Source: Ralstonia sp. UBA689 (lineage in GTDB: Bacteria > Pseudomonadota > Gammaproteobacteria > Burkholderiales > Burkholderiaceae). Taken from it: DNA of 64,000 nucleotides. The stretch is taken from the NCBI RefSeq assembly GCF_002298975.1, contig NZ_DBMV01000044.1, positions 1 to 64,000 on the forward strand, read 5' to 3'. The position numbers were made by a program, and so were the translations under genes. Positions 35,171 to 43,434 of the stretch are shown here, piece by piece. How positions within the stretch are numbered: position 1 is the first letter of the stretch; every line of letters begins with the position of its first letter. The notes beneath the pieces were generated by a model. That model searched no databases. It worked only from the letters and a program-made list of their open reading frames with translations, and was not told the DNA's origin.

Positions 35171-35956
35171 TTAGGTGTCGCTTTGTGCGGGCTGTTTGGC
35201 GGTGCGTTTCTCCTTCTTGGGCTGGGTGGTGCTGTGCTTGAAACGATAGCTATCGTTGCCGGTTTCAACAATGTGGCAGTGGTGCGTGAGGCGGTCCAAT
35301 AGCGCGGTGGTCATCTTGGCGTCCCCGAAGACGCTGGACCACTCGCCGAAGCTCAGGGTCGTGGTGATGACGAGGCTGGTGCGCTCGTAGAGCTTGCTGA
35401 TCAGGTGGAATAGCAATGCGCCGCCGGTCTGGCTGAACGGCAGATAGCCCAGTTCATCGAGGATCACCAAGTCGGCATACATGAGTCGCGTGGCCAGGTG
35501 TCCCGGCTTGCCGGAGACCTTCTCCAGTTCCAACGCGTTGACCAGCTCCACGGTCGAGAAGAAGCGCACTCGACGGTGATGGTGCTCCACGGCCTGCACG
35601 CCGATGGCGGTGCCGAGATGGGTCTTGCCGGTGCCAGGGCCGCCGACCAACACGATGTTGTGTGCCGACTCCAGGAACTCGCAGCGGTGAAGCTGCCGCA
35701 CCAGCGCCTCGTTGGCCTCGCTGCAACTGAAGTCGAAGCCGGTCAGGTCTCGGTAGGCCGGGAAGCGCGCCACCTTCATCTGATAGGCCAGCGAGCGCAC
35801 CTCGCGCTCGGTGAGCTCGGCCTTGAGCAGACGCGACAGTATGGCCACGGCCGACTGGTAGGCCGGCGAGTCCTGCGCCGCCAAGTCGCCCGGCGCTTGC
35901 GCCATGCCGTGCAGCTTCAAGGACTTCAGCATCTCGACCATGGCTTCATGCTGCAT
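35171..35956 (-). CDS. istB: IS21 helper ATPase IstB
   Basis: From the ATG at 35956 (GGGAGGTG upstream) this is 261 residues. It is an AAA+ protein with Walker A GGPGTGKTH near 105, Walker B LVILDELGYLPF near 165 and sensor residues in SLVITTTLSF. It activates the IstA transposase and selects the target. It overlaps the istA 3' end by 11 bases. The C-terminus is Lys/Gln-rich, as in its relatives. Confidence 0.97.
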   Translation of the reverse strand: MQHEAMVEMLKSLKLHGMAQAPGDLAAQDSPAYQSAVAILSRLLKAELTEREVRSLAYQMKVARFPAYRDLTGFDFSCSEANEALVRQLHRCEFLESAHNIVLVGGPGTGKTHLGTAIGVQAVEHHHRRVRFFSTVELVNALELEKVSGKPGHLATRLMYADLVILDELGYLPFSQTGGALLFHLISKLYERTSLVITTTLSFGEWSSVFGDAKMTTALLDRLTHHCHIVETGNDSYRFKHSTTQPKKEKRTAKQPAQSDT

Positions 35957-37472
35957 GATGCACCTCCCGGTCGCGCAGTCTGTCATAGCGGCCGACGTTG
36001 GCCTGCGGTTCGACGTGCAGAGCCAGCGCCTGCGGTGAGGTGATCGGTGCCACGGGCTCGCCTTCCAGGAGGCGGCTCAGGATGTTCAGGATGGTTTGTT
36101 TGGACGGTGCGCCCGCCTCCAGTGCGAGTTCCACCGCAGTCAGCACAGCCTGCTCATCGTGCAACAGCACCAGTGCCAGAATCTCGACCATCTCGCGATC
36201 GCCAGCGGGGCGCTTGAGCAGTGTGGATTGCAGGCGCCGGAAGCCCTCTGGCAGTTCAGCAAACGGGGCACCGTTACGCAGCGCACCGGGCTTACGCTGC
36301 AGCACTGCGAGGTAATGGTGCCAGTCATAGATCGTGCGCCCAAGCTGATGACTGCGGTCGATGTGCCGCGTGTGCTCGGCAATCACTTGGCCTTCGGCCA
36401 CGAACACGAGCCGGTCGGCATAGACGCGCAGGCTGATAGGCCGGTTGGCAAACGACGCCGGCACGCTGTAGCGGTTGCGCTCGAAGGTCATCAGGCAGGT
36501 TGGTGAGACGCGCTTGGTGTGCTCGACAAAGCCATCGAACGGCTGCCCCACCGGCATCAGGTGCGGCCGCTCCAGCGACCAGGCTTCCCAGAGGGTCATG
36601 TCAAGTTCAGGATGGCGGGTCTGCTGCCACAGCCGCACGCACTGGTCGGCCAGCCAGTCATTGAGCGCAGCCAGAGAGCCAAACGCCGGGATACGCTGCC
36701 AGATGCGGTGACGGCTGTCCTGCACGTTCTTCTCGATCTGCCCCTTCTCCCAGCCTGAGGCCGGGTTACAGAACTCGGCGTCGAACAGGTAGTGGCTGAC
36801 CATGGTGCTGAAGCGCAGGTTGACGTCACGCGACTTGCCCTGGCGCACCCGATCCACGGCGGTCTTCATGTTGTCGTAGATGCCGCGACGGGGGATGCCG
36901 CCCCATGCCACAAAGGCGTGGTGATGGGCATCGAACAGCATCTCGTGGGTCTGCAGCAGATACGCGCGCAAGAAGAAAGCGCGGCTGTGGCTGAGCTTGA
37001 ACTGGGCTACCTGCAGCTTGGTGCGCTCGCCGGCGATGACCGCCCAGTCCTCGCTCCAGTCGAACTGGAAGGCCTCACCCTCGGCGAAGCGCAGCGGGAT
37101 AAAGGTGCCGCGACTGGACGAACGCGCTTGTTCCTGTTGCTCTTGGCGCCAGCGGCGAGCGAATGCAGCAACACGGTCATAGGAGCCGGTGAATCCCAGG
37201 GCACACAGATCGGCGTGGATCTGCTTGAGCGTGCGCCGTTGCTTGCGCGGCTTGTTGGTCTCGGTCTTGAGCCAGGCGGAGAGCTTGGCGGCATGGCCGT
37301 CGAGCTTGCTCGGACTCTGGCGTGCAGGATAGGCCGGTGCGGTGACGTCAGCGCGCAGATAGCGCCTGACCGTGTTCCTGGAGATGCCCAGGCGTCTAGC
37401 GATCTCGCGCAGCGGGATCTGGTCGCGAAGATGCCAGCGTCGAATGATGCTCAGTATGGCCACGTCGATCAC
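35946..37472 (-). CDS. istA: IS21 transposase IstA
   Basis: This 508-residue DDE transposase has an N-terminal helix-turn-helix (ISIIRRWHLRDQIPLREIARRLGISRNTVRRYL). The integrase core runs about 130-300, with QFDWSEDWAV supplying the first Asp and YDNMKTAVDRV the second. It appears intact with no frameshift. Confidence 0.97.
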   Translation of the reverse strand: MIDVAILSIIRRWHLRDQIPLREIARRLGISRNTVRRYLRADVTAPAYPARQSPSKLDGHAAKLSAWLKTETNKPRKQRRTLKQIHADLCALGFTGSYDRVAAFARRWRQEQQEQARSSSRGTFIPLRFAEGEAFQFDWSEDWAVIAGERTKLQVAQFKLSHSRAFFLRAYLLQTHEMLFDAHHHAFVAWGGIPRRGIYDNMKTAVDRVRQGKSRDVNLRFSTMVSHYLFDAEFCNPASGWEKGQIEKNVQDSRHRIWQRIPAFGSLAALNDWLADQCVRLWQQTRHPELDMTLWEAWSLERPHLMPVGQPFDGFVEHTKRVSPTCLMTFERNRYSVPASFANRPISLRVYADRLVFVAEGQVIAEHTRHIDRSHQLGRTIYDWHHYLAVLQRKPGALRNGAPFAELPEGFRRLQSTLLKRPAGDREMVEILALVLLHDEQAVLTAVELALEAGAPSKQTILNILSRLLEGEPVAPITSPQALALHVEPQANVGRYDRLRDREVHHAA

Positions 37473-37576
37473 TCCGATCTCCCGCTCGTTGCCGAGCGGG
37501 ACAGTGTTCTATACGTGGGTCAACATTCGATGCAAAAACCTACCTCGGGTGGGTCAGGATTCGGTGCAAATCAACA

Positions 37577-37656
37577 GTCTTGGCCGTGGTCGGCCAGCCG
37601 AGCTTGCGAATGAGCGCCTTCCACGTGCCGGAAGGGGTCTTGACGATGGTCGCCAT
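37577..37656 (-). pseudogene. Tyrosine-family site-specific integrase, N-terminal remnant
   Basis: Only 26 codons remain, beginning MATIVKTPSGTWKALIRK and GWPTTAK, before the IS21 terminal repeat. This start is what I recall from integrases of tRNA-targeted islands (arm-binding N-terminus). It lies 98 bases from the tRNA-Thr 3' end and reads away from it, the usual arrangement. No remainder of the gene is seen on the other side of the insertion, so the rest was deleted. Confidence 0.75.
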
Positions 37657-37714
37657 GTACCTGTTCTGAGAGCTGACTGTACCGAAAATGTACTTTTCAA
37701 CACCCAGAAAGCAC

Positions 37715-37745
37715 AAGGGGTCACGTGAAATTCACGTAACCCCTT
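37715..37745. repeat. Inverted repeat just downstream of tRNA-Thr
   Basis: Arms aaggggtcacgtgaa (37715-37729) and ttcacgtaacccctt (37731-37745) pair with one mismatch around a single base. It begins 8 bases after the tRNA 3' end. It may be the present terminator of the tRNA transcript or a site of the island attachment region. No strong T-run follows on either strand. Confidence 0.6.
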
Positions 37746-37753
37746 GATTTTAT

Positions 37754-37829
37754 TGGTGCCGGCTGCAGGACTCGAACCCGCCACCTGATGATTACAAATC
37801 AACTGCTCTACCTGATGAGCTAAGCCGGC
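37754..37829 (-). tRNA. tRNA-Thr (anticodon UGU)
   Basis: On the minus strand the 76 bases fold into a cloverleaf. A GCCGGCT/AGCCGGC acceptor stem is followed by the D-arm, an anticodon loop TTTGTAA (anticodon TGT, reading ACA), a T-arm with GGTTCGAG-like loop, and an encoded CCA end. It closely resembles the E. coli tRNA-Thr(UGU) pattern. It is the insertion site of the adjacent island; the gene stays intact because the island restored its 3' end. Confidence 0.95.
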
Positions 37830-37858
37830 AAAGAACCGCGATTCTAGCGCAACATGTG

Positions 37859-38356
37859 CTACTTGACGACCTTCAGTGAAGGTTTGCCACCAATACGCGG
37901 CACGTTGGGGGGTGTCGGCTCGTCATCTGGACCACTTTCAACCTCTGCGGCAACCGGTGCGGGCGCCGGTTCAGAATCCACCGCCGCCAGCTTGGGCGGC
38001 GGATTATTCTCGCGTTCGGTTGCTGCCTGCGTGGTCGGCGTGCTGCGTTCGACCGGGAAGGCCATGCCCTGCCCGTTCTCGCGCGCGTAGACGGCGAGCA
38101 CATTGTCGACCGGCACCTCGATCTTGCGGGACACGCCCGAGAAGCGCGCGTGGAACGTGATCCACTCGTTGCCCATGTCGAGCTGGCTGGTCGCATCAAA
38201 GCTCACGTTGAGCACGATTTCATCGTTCTTGACGAACTCGCGCGGCACGTTGGTGCTGTTGTCGACGAAGACAGCGATGTACGGCGTAAAGCCGTTGTCC
38301 GTGCACCATTCATAGATGGCCCGGATCAGGTAGGGCTTGGTCGAAGTTTCCGGCAT
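37859..38356 (-). CDS. sspB: ClpXP adaptor SspB (specificity-enhancing factor)
   Basis: This 165-residue protein delivers SsrA-tagged proteins to ClpXP. The folded domain (about 1-110) shows KPYLIRAIYEWCTDNG and LNVSFDATSQLDMGN. An acidic, Pro-rich linker leads to the C-terminal GGKPSLKVVK tail, the ClpX-docking peptide. It follows sspA on the same strand, as in most proteobacteria. Confidence 0.97.
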   Translation of the reverse strand: MPETSTKPYLIRAIYEWCTDNGFTPYIAVFVDNSTNVPREFVKNDEIVLNVSFDATSQLDMGNEWITFHARFSGVSRKIEVPVDNVLAVYARENGQGMAFPVERSTPTTQAATERENNPPPKLAAVDSEPAPAPVAAEVESGPDDEPTPPNVPRIGGKPSLKVVK

Positions 38357-38428
38357 GATGGAATCGGTAACCGTTGGGCGCGGCCGCGGTGGTTCAACTC
38401 ACCTACACGGCCGGCAACCTGGCGGCGA

Positions 38429-39040
38429 TCAGCGGCGCATCACCTTTTCCGACGGGGTCAGCGCTTCAATATACGCCGGACGGCTGAAGATACGTTCGGC
38501 GTATTTCATCAGCGGAGCGGCGTTCTTCGAGACTTCGATGCCGTAGTGGTCCAGGCGCCACAGCAGCGGCGCAATCGCCACGTCGAGCATCGAGAACTCT
38601 TCGCCCAGCATGTACTTGTTCTTCAGGAAGATAGGAGCAAGCTGCGTCAGGCGGTCACGGATGGCGGCACGCGCCTTCTCGTGCGACTTCTCGGCGGCCT
38701 TGCCCTTCTCGTTCTCCAGCACGGACACGTGCGTGAAGAGTTCCTTCTCGAAGTTGAACAGGAACAGGCGGGCGCGGGCACGCTGCACCGGGTCGGCCGG
38801 CATCAGTTGCGGGTGCGGGAAGCGCTCGTCGATGTACTCGTTGATGATGTTCGACTCGTACAGGATCAGGTCGCGTTCAACCAGGATGGGCACCTGGCCG
38901 TACGGGTTCATCACCGCGATGTCTTCCGGCTTGTTGAAGAGATCGACGTCGCGGATCTCGAAATCCATGCCCTTTTCGAACAGGACGAGGCGGCAACGCT
39001 GCGAGAACGGGCAAGTGGTGCCCGAGTACAAGACCATCAT
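38429..39040 (-). CDS. sspA: Stringent starvation protein A (GST-fold RNA polymerase-associated protein)
   Basis: From the ATG at 39040 (AAGGAA upstream) this is 203 residues with a glutathione-S-transferase fold. The N-terminal thioredoxin-like part has MVLYSGTTCPFSQRCRL and PYGQVPILVERDLILYES. A helical C-terminal part follows from about 85. SspA binds RNA polymerase and acts in stress adaptation. The gene lies between petC and sspB in the standard betaproteobacterial order. Confidence 0.96.
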   Translation of the reverse strand: MMVLYSGTTCPFSQRCRLVLFEKGMDFEIRDVDLFNKPEDIAVMNPYGQVPILVERDLILYESNIINEYIDERFPHPQLMPADPVQRARARLFLFNFEKELFTHVSVLENEKGKAAEKSHEKARAAIRDRLTQLAPIFLKNKYMLGEEFSMLDVAIAPLLWRLDHYGIEVSKNAAPLMKYAERIFSRPAYIEALTPSEKVMRR

Positions 39041-39190
39041 GGTTGTAGTTCCTTGGCGCATGGGCCGGGGGCGGCCCGATGACGGTACAACCGCAGCGAC
39101 AAACCGCATCGCCGCGGCACAAAAGCGAAAAGGCAAAGGGCTAGGACCAGTTCAGCACTGGCCTAGCCCTTGCCCCGGAAAACATGGATT

Positions 39191-39937
39191 TTACTTGATG
39201 TCCTTCCAGTAGGCCGCATTCAGGCGCCAGGCCAGCACGAAGAACACGCCGATGAACAGCAGCACCCACACGCCCAAGCGCTTGCGCAGGTTGCCAGCGG
39301 GCTCAGCCATCCAGTCCAGATACGTGACGATATCCGCTACGGCCTGGTCGTACTCGACGGTGTTCAGCTTGCCTGGCGTGACCTGATCGAAGCCGACCAG
39401 CTTGTGTTCGGGCTCGCCGCCATGTTCGGACTTGACCGTCTCGTACCTCGGTACGCGCTGGCCCTGCAGCTCCCACAGCACGTGCGGCATGCCAACCTTG
39501 TCGAACACCAGGTTGTTCCAGCCGGTCGGACGCGTGTCGTCACGGTAGAAGGTGCGCAGGTAGGTGTAAAGCCAGTCGCTGCCGCGGGCGCGGGCGATCA
39601 CCGACAGGTCAGGCGGCACGGCGCCAAACCACTTCTTGGCGTCGTCGCGGTCCATGGCGATGCGCATCGTATCGCCGACCTTGTCAGACGTGAACAGCAG
39701 GTTCTGCTTGATCTGCTCTTCCGACAGGCCAATGTCACGCAGCCGGTTGTAGCGCATCGCGCTGGCGCCGTGGCAATTCAGACAATAGTTGACGAACAGC
39801 TTGGCGCCGCGCTGCAGCGCTGACGCGTCGCTGGACTGGTTGGGTGCCGGATCGAGCGGCACGCCGCCCTCGGCGGCCATCACGGGCGCGGCAAACACGA
39901 GGCCGGCCAAGGCGAAAATCGCAAGCAGCTTTTTCAT
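39191..39937 (-). CDS. petC: Ubiquinol-cytochrome c reductase cytochrome c1
   Basis: This 248-residue protein has a signal peptide ending PVMAAEG, the heme c attachment motif CLNCH at residues 52-56, and a single C-terminal membrane anchor (about 220-240). It transfers electrons from the Rieske protein to soluble cytochrome c. The axial Met ligand is expected in the segment near DLSVIARARG to MPHVLWELQG. It is the third gene of the bc1 operon, 26 bases after petB. Confidence 0.97.
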   Translation of the reverse strand: MKKLLAIFALAGLVFAAPVMAAEGGVPLDPAPNQSSDASALQRGAKLFVNYCLNCHGASAMRYNRLRDIGLSEEQIKQNLLFTSDKVGDTMRIAMDRDDAKKWFGAVPPDLSVIARARGSDWLYTYLRTFYRDDTRPTGWNNLVFDKVGMPHVLWELQGQRVPRYETVKSEHGGEPEHKLVGFDQVTPGKLNTVEYDQAVADIVTYLDWMAEPAGNLRKRLGVWVLLFIGVFFVLAWRLNAAYWKDIK

Positions 39938-39963
39938 TCTTGTGTCCTTATCCTCGGCTGGAA

Positions 39964-41364
39964 TCAGTGCGGCTTGAACGTGACCCGCTCAGGCACCGGC
40001 TTGAAGGTCCCGATCTTGCTCCAGATCGGCATCGCGAGGAAGAACGCGAAGTACACGATGGTACCGATCTGCGAGACGATCGAACCTGCCGGGCTCGGCG
40101 GCTGGATACCCAGGTAGCCCAGCACCGCGAAGGCGATCACGAAAATGACCAGCAGGATCTTGTGGAAACCCGGACGATAGCGGATCGACTTGACCGGCGA
40201 CTGGTCCAGCCACGGCATGAAGAAGAAGATCACCACCGAACCGCCCATCACCACCACACCCCAGAACTTGGCGTCGATGAACGCAAAGCCCAGCGCCAGG
40301 ATCACCGCCACAGCCACCGCCACGCCCTTGACCTTCATGCTCTTGGAACGCACGAACAGCAGACCCAGCATGATCGCGATGAAGCCCCACAGCCACGGGA
40401 GGAAGTCCGACGTGGTCGCGCGCAGCATGGAGTAGAACGGCGTGAAGTACCACACCGGCGCGATGTGCGGCGGCGTCTTCAGTGAATCCGCCGGGATGAA
40501 GTTGTTGGCTTCCAGGAAGTAGCCGCCCATTTCCGGCGCGAAGAAAACAATCGCACTGAAGATGAACAGGAACACCGCCACCCCCACGATGTCGTGCACC
40601 GAGTAGTACGGGTGGAACGGAATGCCGTCGAGCGGAATACCGCGCTCATCCTTCTTGGCCTTGATCTCGACGCCGTCCGGGTTGTTCGAGCCCACTTCAT
40701 GCAGCGCGATGACGTGCGCCACCACCAAGCCCAGCAGCACCAGCGGCACCGCGATGACGTGGAACGAGAAGAAACGGTTCAGCGTCGCATCCGACACCAC
40801 GTAATCACCGCGAATCCACAGAGACAGGTCCGGGCCGATCAGCGGAATGGCGGAGAACAGGTTCACGATCACCTGCGCGCCCCAGTACGACATCTGGCCC
40901 CACGGCAGCAGGTAGCCCATAAAGGCTTCGGCCATCAGGCACAGGAAGATCAGGCAGCCGAAGATCCAGACCAGCTCGCGCGGCTTGCGATACGAGCCGT
41001 ACAGCATGCCGCGGAACATGTGCAGGTACACGACGATGAAGAACGCCGATGCGCCGGTCGAGTGCATATACCGCACCAGCCAGCCCCACGGCACCTCGCG
41101 CATGAGGAACTCCACGCTCGCATAGGCGACGGGGATGCCGGCGGCGTTGAGCGTGCCATCCGGCTTGTAGTTCATCACCAGGAAGATGCCCGTGACGATC
41201 TGGATCACCAGCACCAGCAGCGCCAGCGAGCCGAAGAAATACCAGAAGTTGAAATTCTTGGGTGCGTAGTACTCCGACAGATGCGCCTTCCAAGTGTCGG
41301 TCAGCGGGAAGCGAGCATCGATCCAGCCCAGCAGCCCGGTTGTCTCCACCTTCTTCTCGGCCAT
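39964..41364 (-). CDS. petB: Ubiquinol-cytochrome c reductase cytochrome b
   Basis: From the ATG at 41364 this is 466 residues, longer than a minimal cytochrome b because of extra C-terminal helices. Two heme pairs are provided by histidines in YMHSTGASAFFIVVYLHMFR (helix B) and in FFSFHVIAVPLVLLGLVVAHVIALH (helix D). The Qo-site PEWY-type motif appears as IAPVWYFTPFY. Its start lies 2 bases beyond the petA stop, consistent with coupling. Confidence 0.97.
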   Translation of the reverse strand: MAEKKVETTGLLGWIDARFPLTDTWKAHLSEYYAPKNFNFWYFFGSLALLVLVIQIVTGIFLVMNYKPDGTLNAAGIPVAYASVEFLMREVPWGWLVRYMHSTGASAFFIVVYLHMFRGMLYGSYRKPRELVWIFGCLIFLCLMAEAFMGYLLPWGQMSYWGAQVIVNLFSAIPLIGPDLSLWIRGDYVVSDATLNRFFSFHVIAVPLVLLGLVVAHVIALHEVGSNNPDGVEIKAKKDERGIPLDGIPFHPYYSVHDIVGVAVFLFIFSAIVFFAPEMGGYFLEANNFIPADSLKTPPHIAPVWYFTPFYSMLRATTSDFLPWLWGFIAIMLGLLFVRSKSMKVKGVAVAVAVILALGFAFIDAKFWGVVVMGGSVVIFFFMPWLDQSPVKSIRYRPGFHKILLVIFVIAFAVLGYLGIQPPSPAGSIVSQIGTIVYFAFFLAMPIWSKIGTFKPVPERVTFKPH

Positions 41365-41366
41365 GA

Positions 41367-41975
41367 TCAAGCCTCTCCTTTCTCGTCTTTACCGATCACC
41401 AGCTTCGTGTCGGACAGGAACATGTACGGCGGGACGTCCAGGTTCTGCGGCGCCGGCTTGTTCTTGAACACGCGGCCGGCCAGATCGAACGTGGAGCCGT
41501 GGCAGGGGCAGACGAAGCCAGGGTCGCCGGCGAGCTGCGGATTGGCACCGGCTACAAACGGACCGGACGGCGAGCAACCGAGGTGGGAGCAGATGCCGAC
41601 CACGACCAGCAGGTCCTTGTGTTCGGCACGAGAGCGGGTTTCGTTCTTGCAGTAGTCCGGTGTCTTCATCGTGTAAGGCACATCGGACTTGGGGTCGGCG
41701 ACTTCGGTATCGGTCTTCTTGAGCGATTCCAGCATCTCGGGCGTGCGCTTGAGCAGCCAGACAGGCTTCCCGCGCCATTCCACGACCTTCATCTGGCCGG
41801 GGGCCAGGTCGCTGACATCCGCCTCTATGGGCGCGCCCGCTGCGCGGGCTTTTTCAGATGGTGCGAACGTGCAAACGAAAGGGGCCGCCACTGCAACCCC
41901 TCCCACACCACCAGCCACGGACGTCGCAATCAACAGATTGCGGCGACCCTTGTCCACGTTTTGCTGGTCACTCAT
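41367..41975 (-). CDS. petA: Ubiquinol-cytochrome c reductase Rieske iron-sulfur subunit
   Basis: This 202-residue protein has an N-terminal GRRNLLIATSVAGG segment, a Tat-type signal that stays as a membrane anchor. The two Rieske cluster motifs are CSHLGCSP and CPCHGSTFD. It is the first gene of the bc1 operon. The tat genes that would export it lie about 13 kb away in this window. Confidence 0.98.
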   Translation of the reverse strand: MSDQQNVDKGRRNLLIATSVAGGVGGVAVAAPFVCTFAPSEKARAAGAPIEADVSDLAPGQMKVVEWRGKPVWLLKRTPEMLESLKKTDTEVADPKSDVPYTMKTPDYCKNETRSRAEHKDLLVVVGICSHLGCSPSGPFVAGANPQLAGDPGFVCPCHGSTFDLAGRVFKNKPAPQNLDVPPYMFLSDTKLVIGKDEKGEA

Positions 41976-42220
41976 TCAAGACCCCAGGATGAGAAATCAA
42001 GATAGGTTCGCGTCAACCAAAAATTATACCCGAGCGTACCTGACCGACGATAGCGGTCGCAGGGAACGTGGCTTGCAGATATAGTTGACTCACCGATCTC
42101 CCGCCAGCCCAGTGCCGGCGCGGCTTCGGAGTGTCTCCTACAAACTCGCTTTCAACAATTCAGGTCAACGAATCAGCAGCTTGACCGTTTGTGTCGAATC
42201 AAACAATCCGGAGAAAACCG

Positions 42221-42655
42221 ATGGCCCTGATGCAAGACTTCAAGAATTTCGCGATGCGCGGCAACGTGATCGACCTGGCGGTGGGTGTGATCATCGGGGC
42301 TGCATTCGGCAAGATCGTCGACTCGCTCGTCAACGATCTGATCATGCCGCTGATCGGCCGCATCATCGGCAAGCTCGATTTCTCGAATCTGTACGTCCAG
42401 CTCGCCGATGCTCCGGCCGGTGTGCCACAAACGCTGGCCGACCTGAAGAAGGCGGGCGTGCCGGTTCTCGCGTACGGCAACTTCATCACCGTGGCCGTCA
42501 ACTTCGTGATCCTGGCGTTCATCGTGTTTCTGATGGTGCGCGCGATCACCCGCCTGACCGAATCCAGCCAGCCGCCCGGCGCCGCCCCGGCCACGCCGGA
42601 AGATGTCCTGCTGCTGCGGGAGATCCGTGACAGCCTGAAAGCCAAGAGTCAGTAA
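42221..42655 (+). CDS. mscL: Large-conductance mechanosensitive channel
   Basis: From the ATG at 42221 (GGAGAAAACCG upstream) this is 144 residues. The family start is seen in MQDFKNFAMRGNVIDLAVGVIIGAAFGKIV (first helix, the gate), a periplasmic loop of about 40 residues, and the second helix NFITVAVNFVILAFIVFLMVRAI. The C-terminal helix EDVLLLREIRDSL is also present. It releases osmolytes on hypo-osmotic shock. Confidence 0.97.
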   Translation: MALMQDFKNFAMRGNVIDLAVGVIIGAAFGKIVDSLVNDLIMPLIGRIIGKLDFSNLYVQLADAPAGVPQTLADLKKAGVPVLAYGNFITVAVNFVILAFIVFLMVRAITRLTESSQPPGAAPATPEDVLLLREIRDSLKAKSQ

Positions 42656-42668
42656 AGCGATCGTTACA

Positions 42669-43415
42669 TCACACTGGATTCGGGATATCGATGAAGGTGT
42701 GACGCACCCCGAAGTGCTCGGCGAGGTGGTTGCCGAGCGCTCGCACGCCACCGCGCTCCGTTGCGTGGTGGCCCGCCCCGATATAGGCAACCCCCGATTC
42801 GCGCGCCAGATGCGTGGTCTGCTCGGAGGCCTCACCGCTCAGGTAGACATCTACGCCGGTCGCGATCGCCGCGTCGAACCAGCCCTGCGCACCGCCTGTG
42901 CACCAGCCAACCGTGCGCACCGGCGTGTCCACCTCACCGAGCACCAACGGCGTCCGGCCCAGCCGTGCCGCTACGGTTTCGGCAAACATGCCCAACGTGG
43001 TTGCCTCTGGCAACTCGCCGATCCAGCCCAATTCATCGTCGCCGAAACGGCCTTTGGGCTCGATGTCCAGCAGGGCGCCCAATTGCGCGTTGTTGCCCAA
43101 TTCGGGATGCGCATCCAGCGGCAGGTGGTAAGCGAACAGGTTCAGATCGTGGTCAAGAAGCCGCTTCAAGCGCGCATGCTTCTGCCCGACAATGCGAGCG
43201 TCTTCTCCTTTCCAGAAGTAGCCGTGATGCACGAGGATGGCATCGGCACGCGCTTCAATGGCCGCTTCGAGCAGGGCCAGACTGGCGGTCACGCCAGTCA
43301 CGACATGCGTGACTGTCTCGCACCCCTGCACTTGCAGCCCGTTGGAGCAATAGTCCCGAAAACGGGCCGCCTGCAACAGGTCGTTCAAGTACAATTCAAG
43401 TTGTTTTCGATCCAT
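42669..43415 (-). CDS. Nif3-like dinuclear metal-centre protein
   Basis: This 248-residue protein belongs to the Nif3/YbgI family of hexameric proteins with a bimetal site. Ligands are visible in DAILVHHGYFWKG (two His near 62-63), DLNLFAYHLPLDAHPELGNN (Asp/His near 100) and GAGHHATERGG (His/Glu near 217-221). Its biochemical role is unsettled; some members are annotated as GTP cyclohydrolase-like. It is convergent with mscL. Confidence 0.92.
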   Translation of the reverse strand: MDRKQLELYLNDLLQAARFRDYCSNGLQVQGCETVTHVVTGVTASLALLEAAIEARADAILVHHGYFWKGEDARIVGQKHARLKRLLDHDLNLFAYHLPLDAHPELGNNAQLGALLDIEPKGRFGDDELGWIGELPEATTLGMFAETVAARLGRTPLVLGEVDTPVRTVGWCTGGAQGWFDAAIATGVDVYLSGEASEQTTHLARESGVAYIGAGHHATERGGVRALGNHLAEHFGVRHTFIDIPNPV

Positions 43416-43434
43416 TTCGACTCAATTTCGCCCT

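Larger units (their letters stand above)
35108..37576 (-). mobile_element. IS21-family insertion sequence
   Basis: The element is 2,469 bases with terminal inverted repeats beginning TGTTGATTTGCAC on both sides, matching for about 26 bases with one mismatch. Secondary copies of the gcatcgaa/gggtcag motif lie inside each end, as in IS21 elements. It encodes istA and istB on the minus strand. The flanking bases (gagt on the left, gtct on the right) do not form a target duplication, so DNA has been lost or rearranged on one side. Its right end interrupts the integrase gene. Confidence 0.93.
13206..37753. mobile_element. Genomic island at tRNA-Thr carrying a CDI/two-partner secretion locus
   Basis: The right boundary is the intact tRNA-Thr(UGU) 3' end, next to a truncated tyrosine integrase reading away from the tRNA. 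The left boundary is a degenerate tRNA 3' end followed by a terminator. Inside are only accessory functions: M48 protease, PPIase, TPS genes, CdiA toxin, an IS21 element and about 1.4 kb of decayed DNA. Core genes resume on both sides. With its integrase truncated, the island should be unable to excise by itself. Confidence 0.72.

Noticed and set aside
37715..37745. CRISPR-like or phage operator reading of the palindrome after the tRNA
   Set aside because: It is a single palindrome without repeats or spacers; better explained as a terminator-like or attachment-region hairpin.
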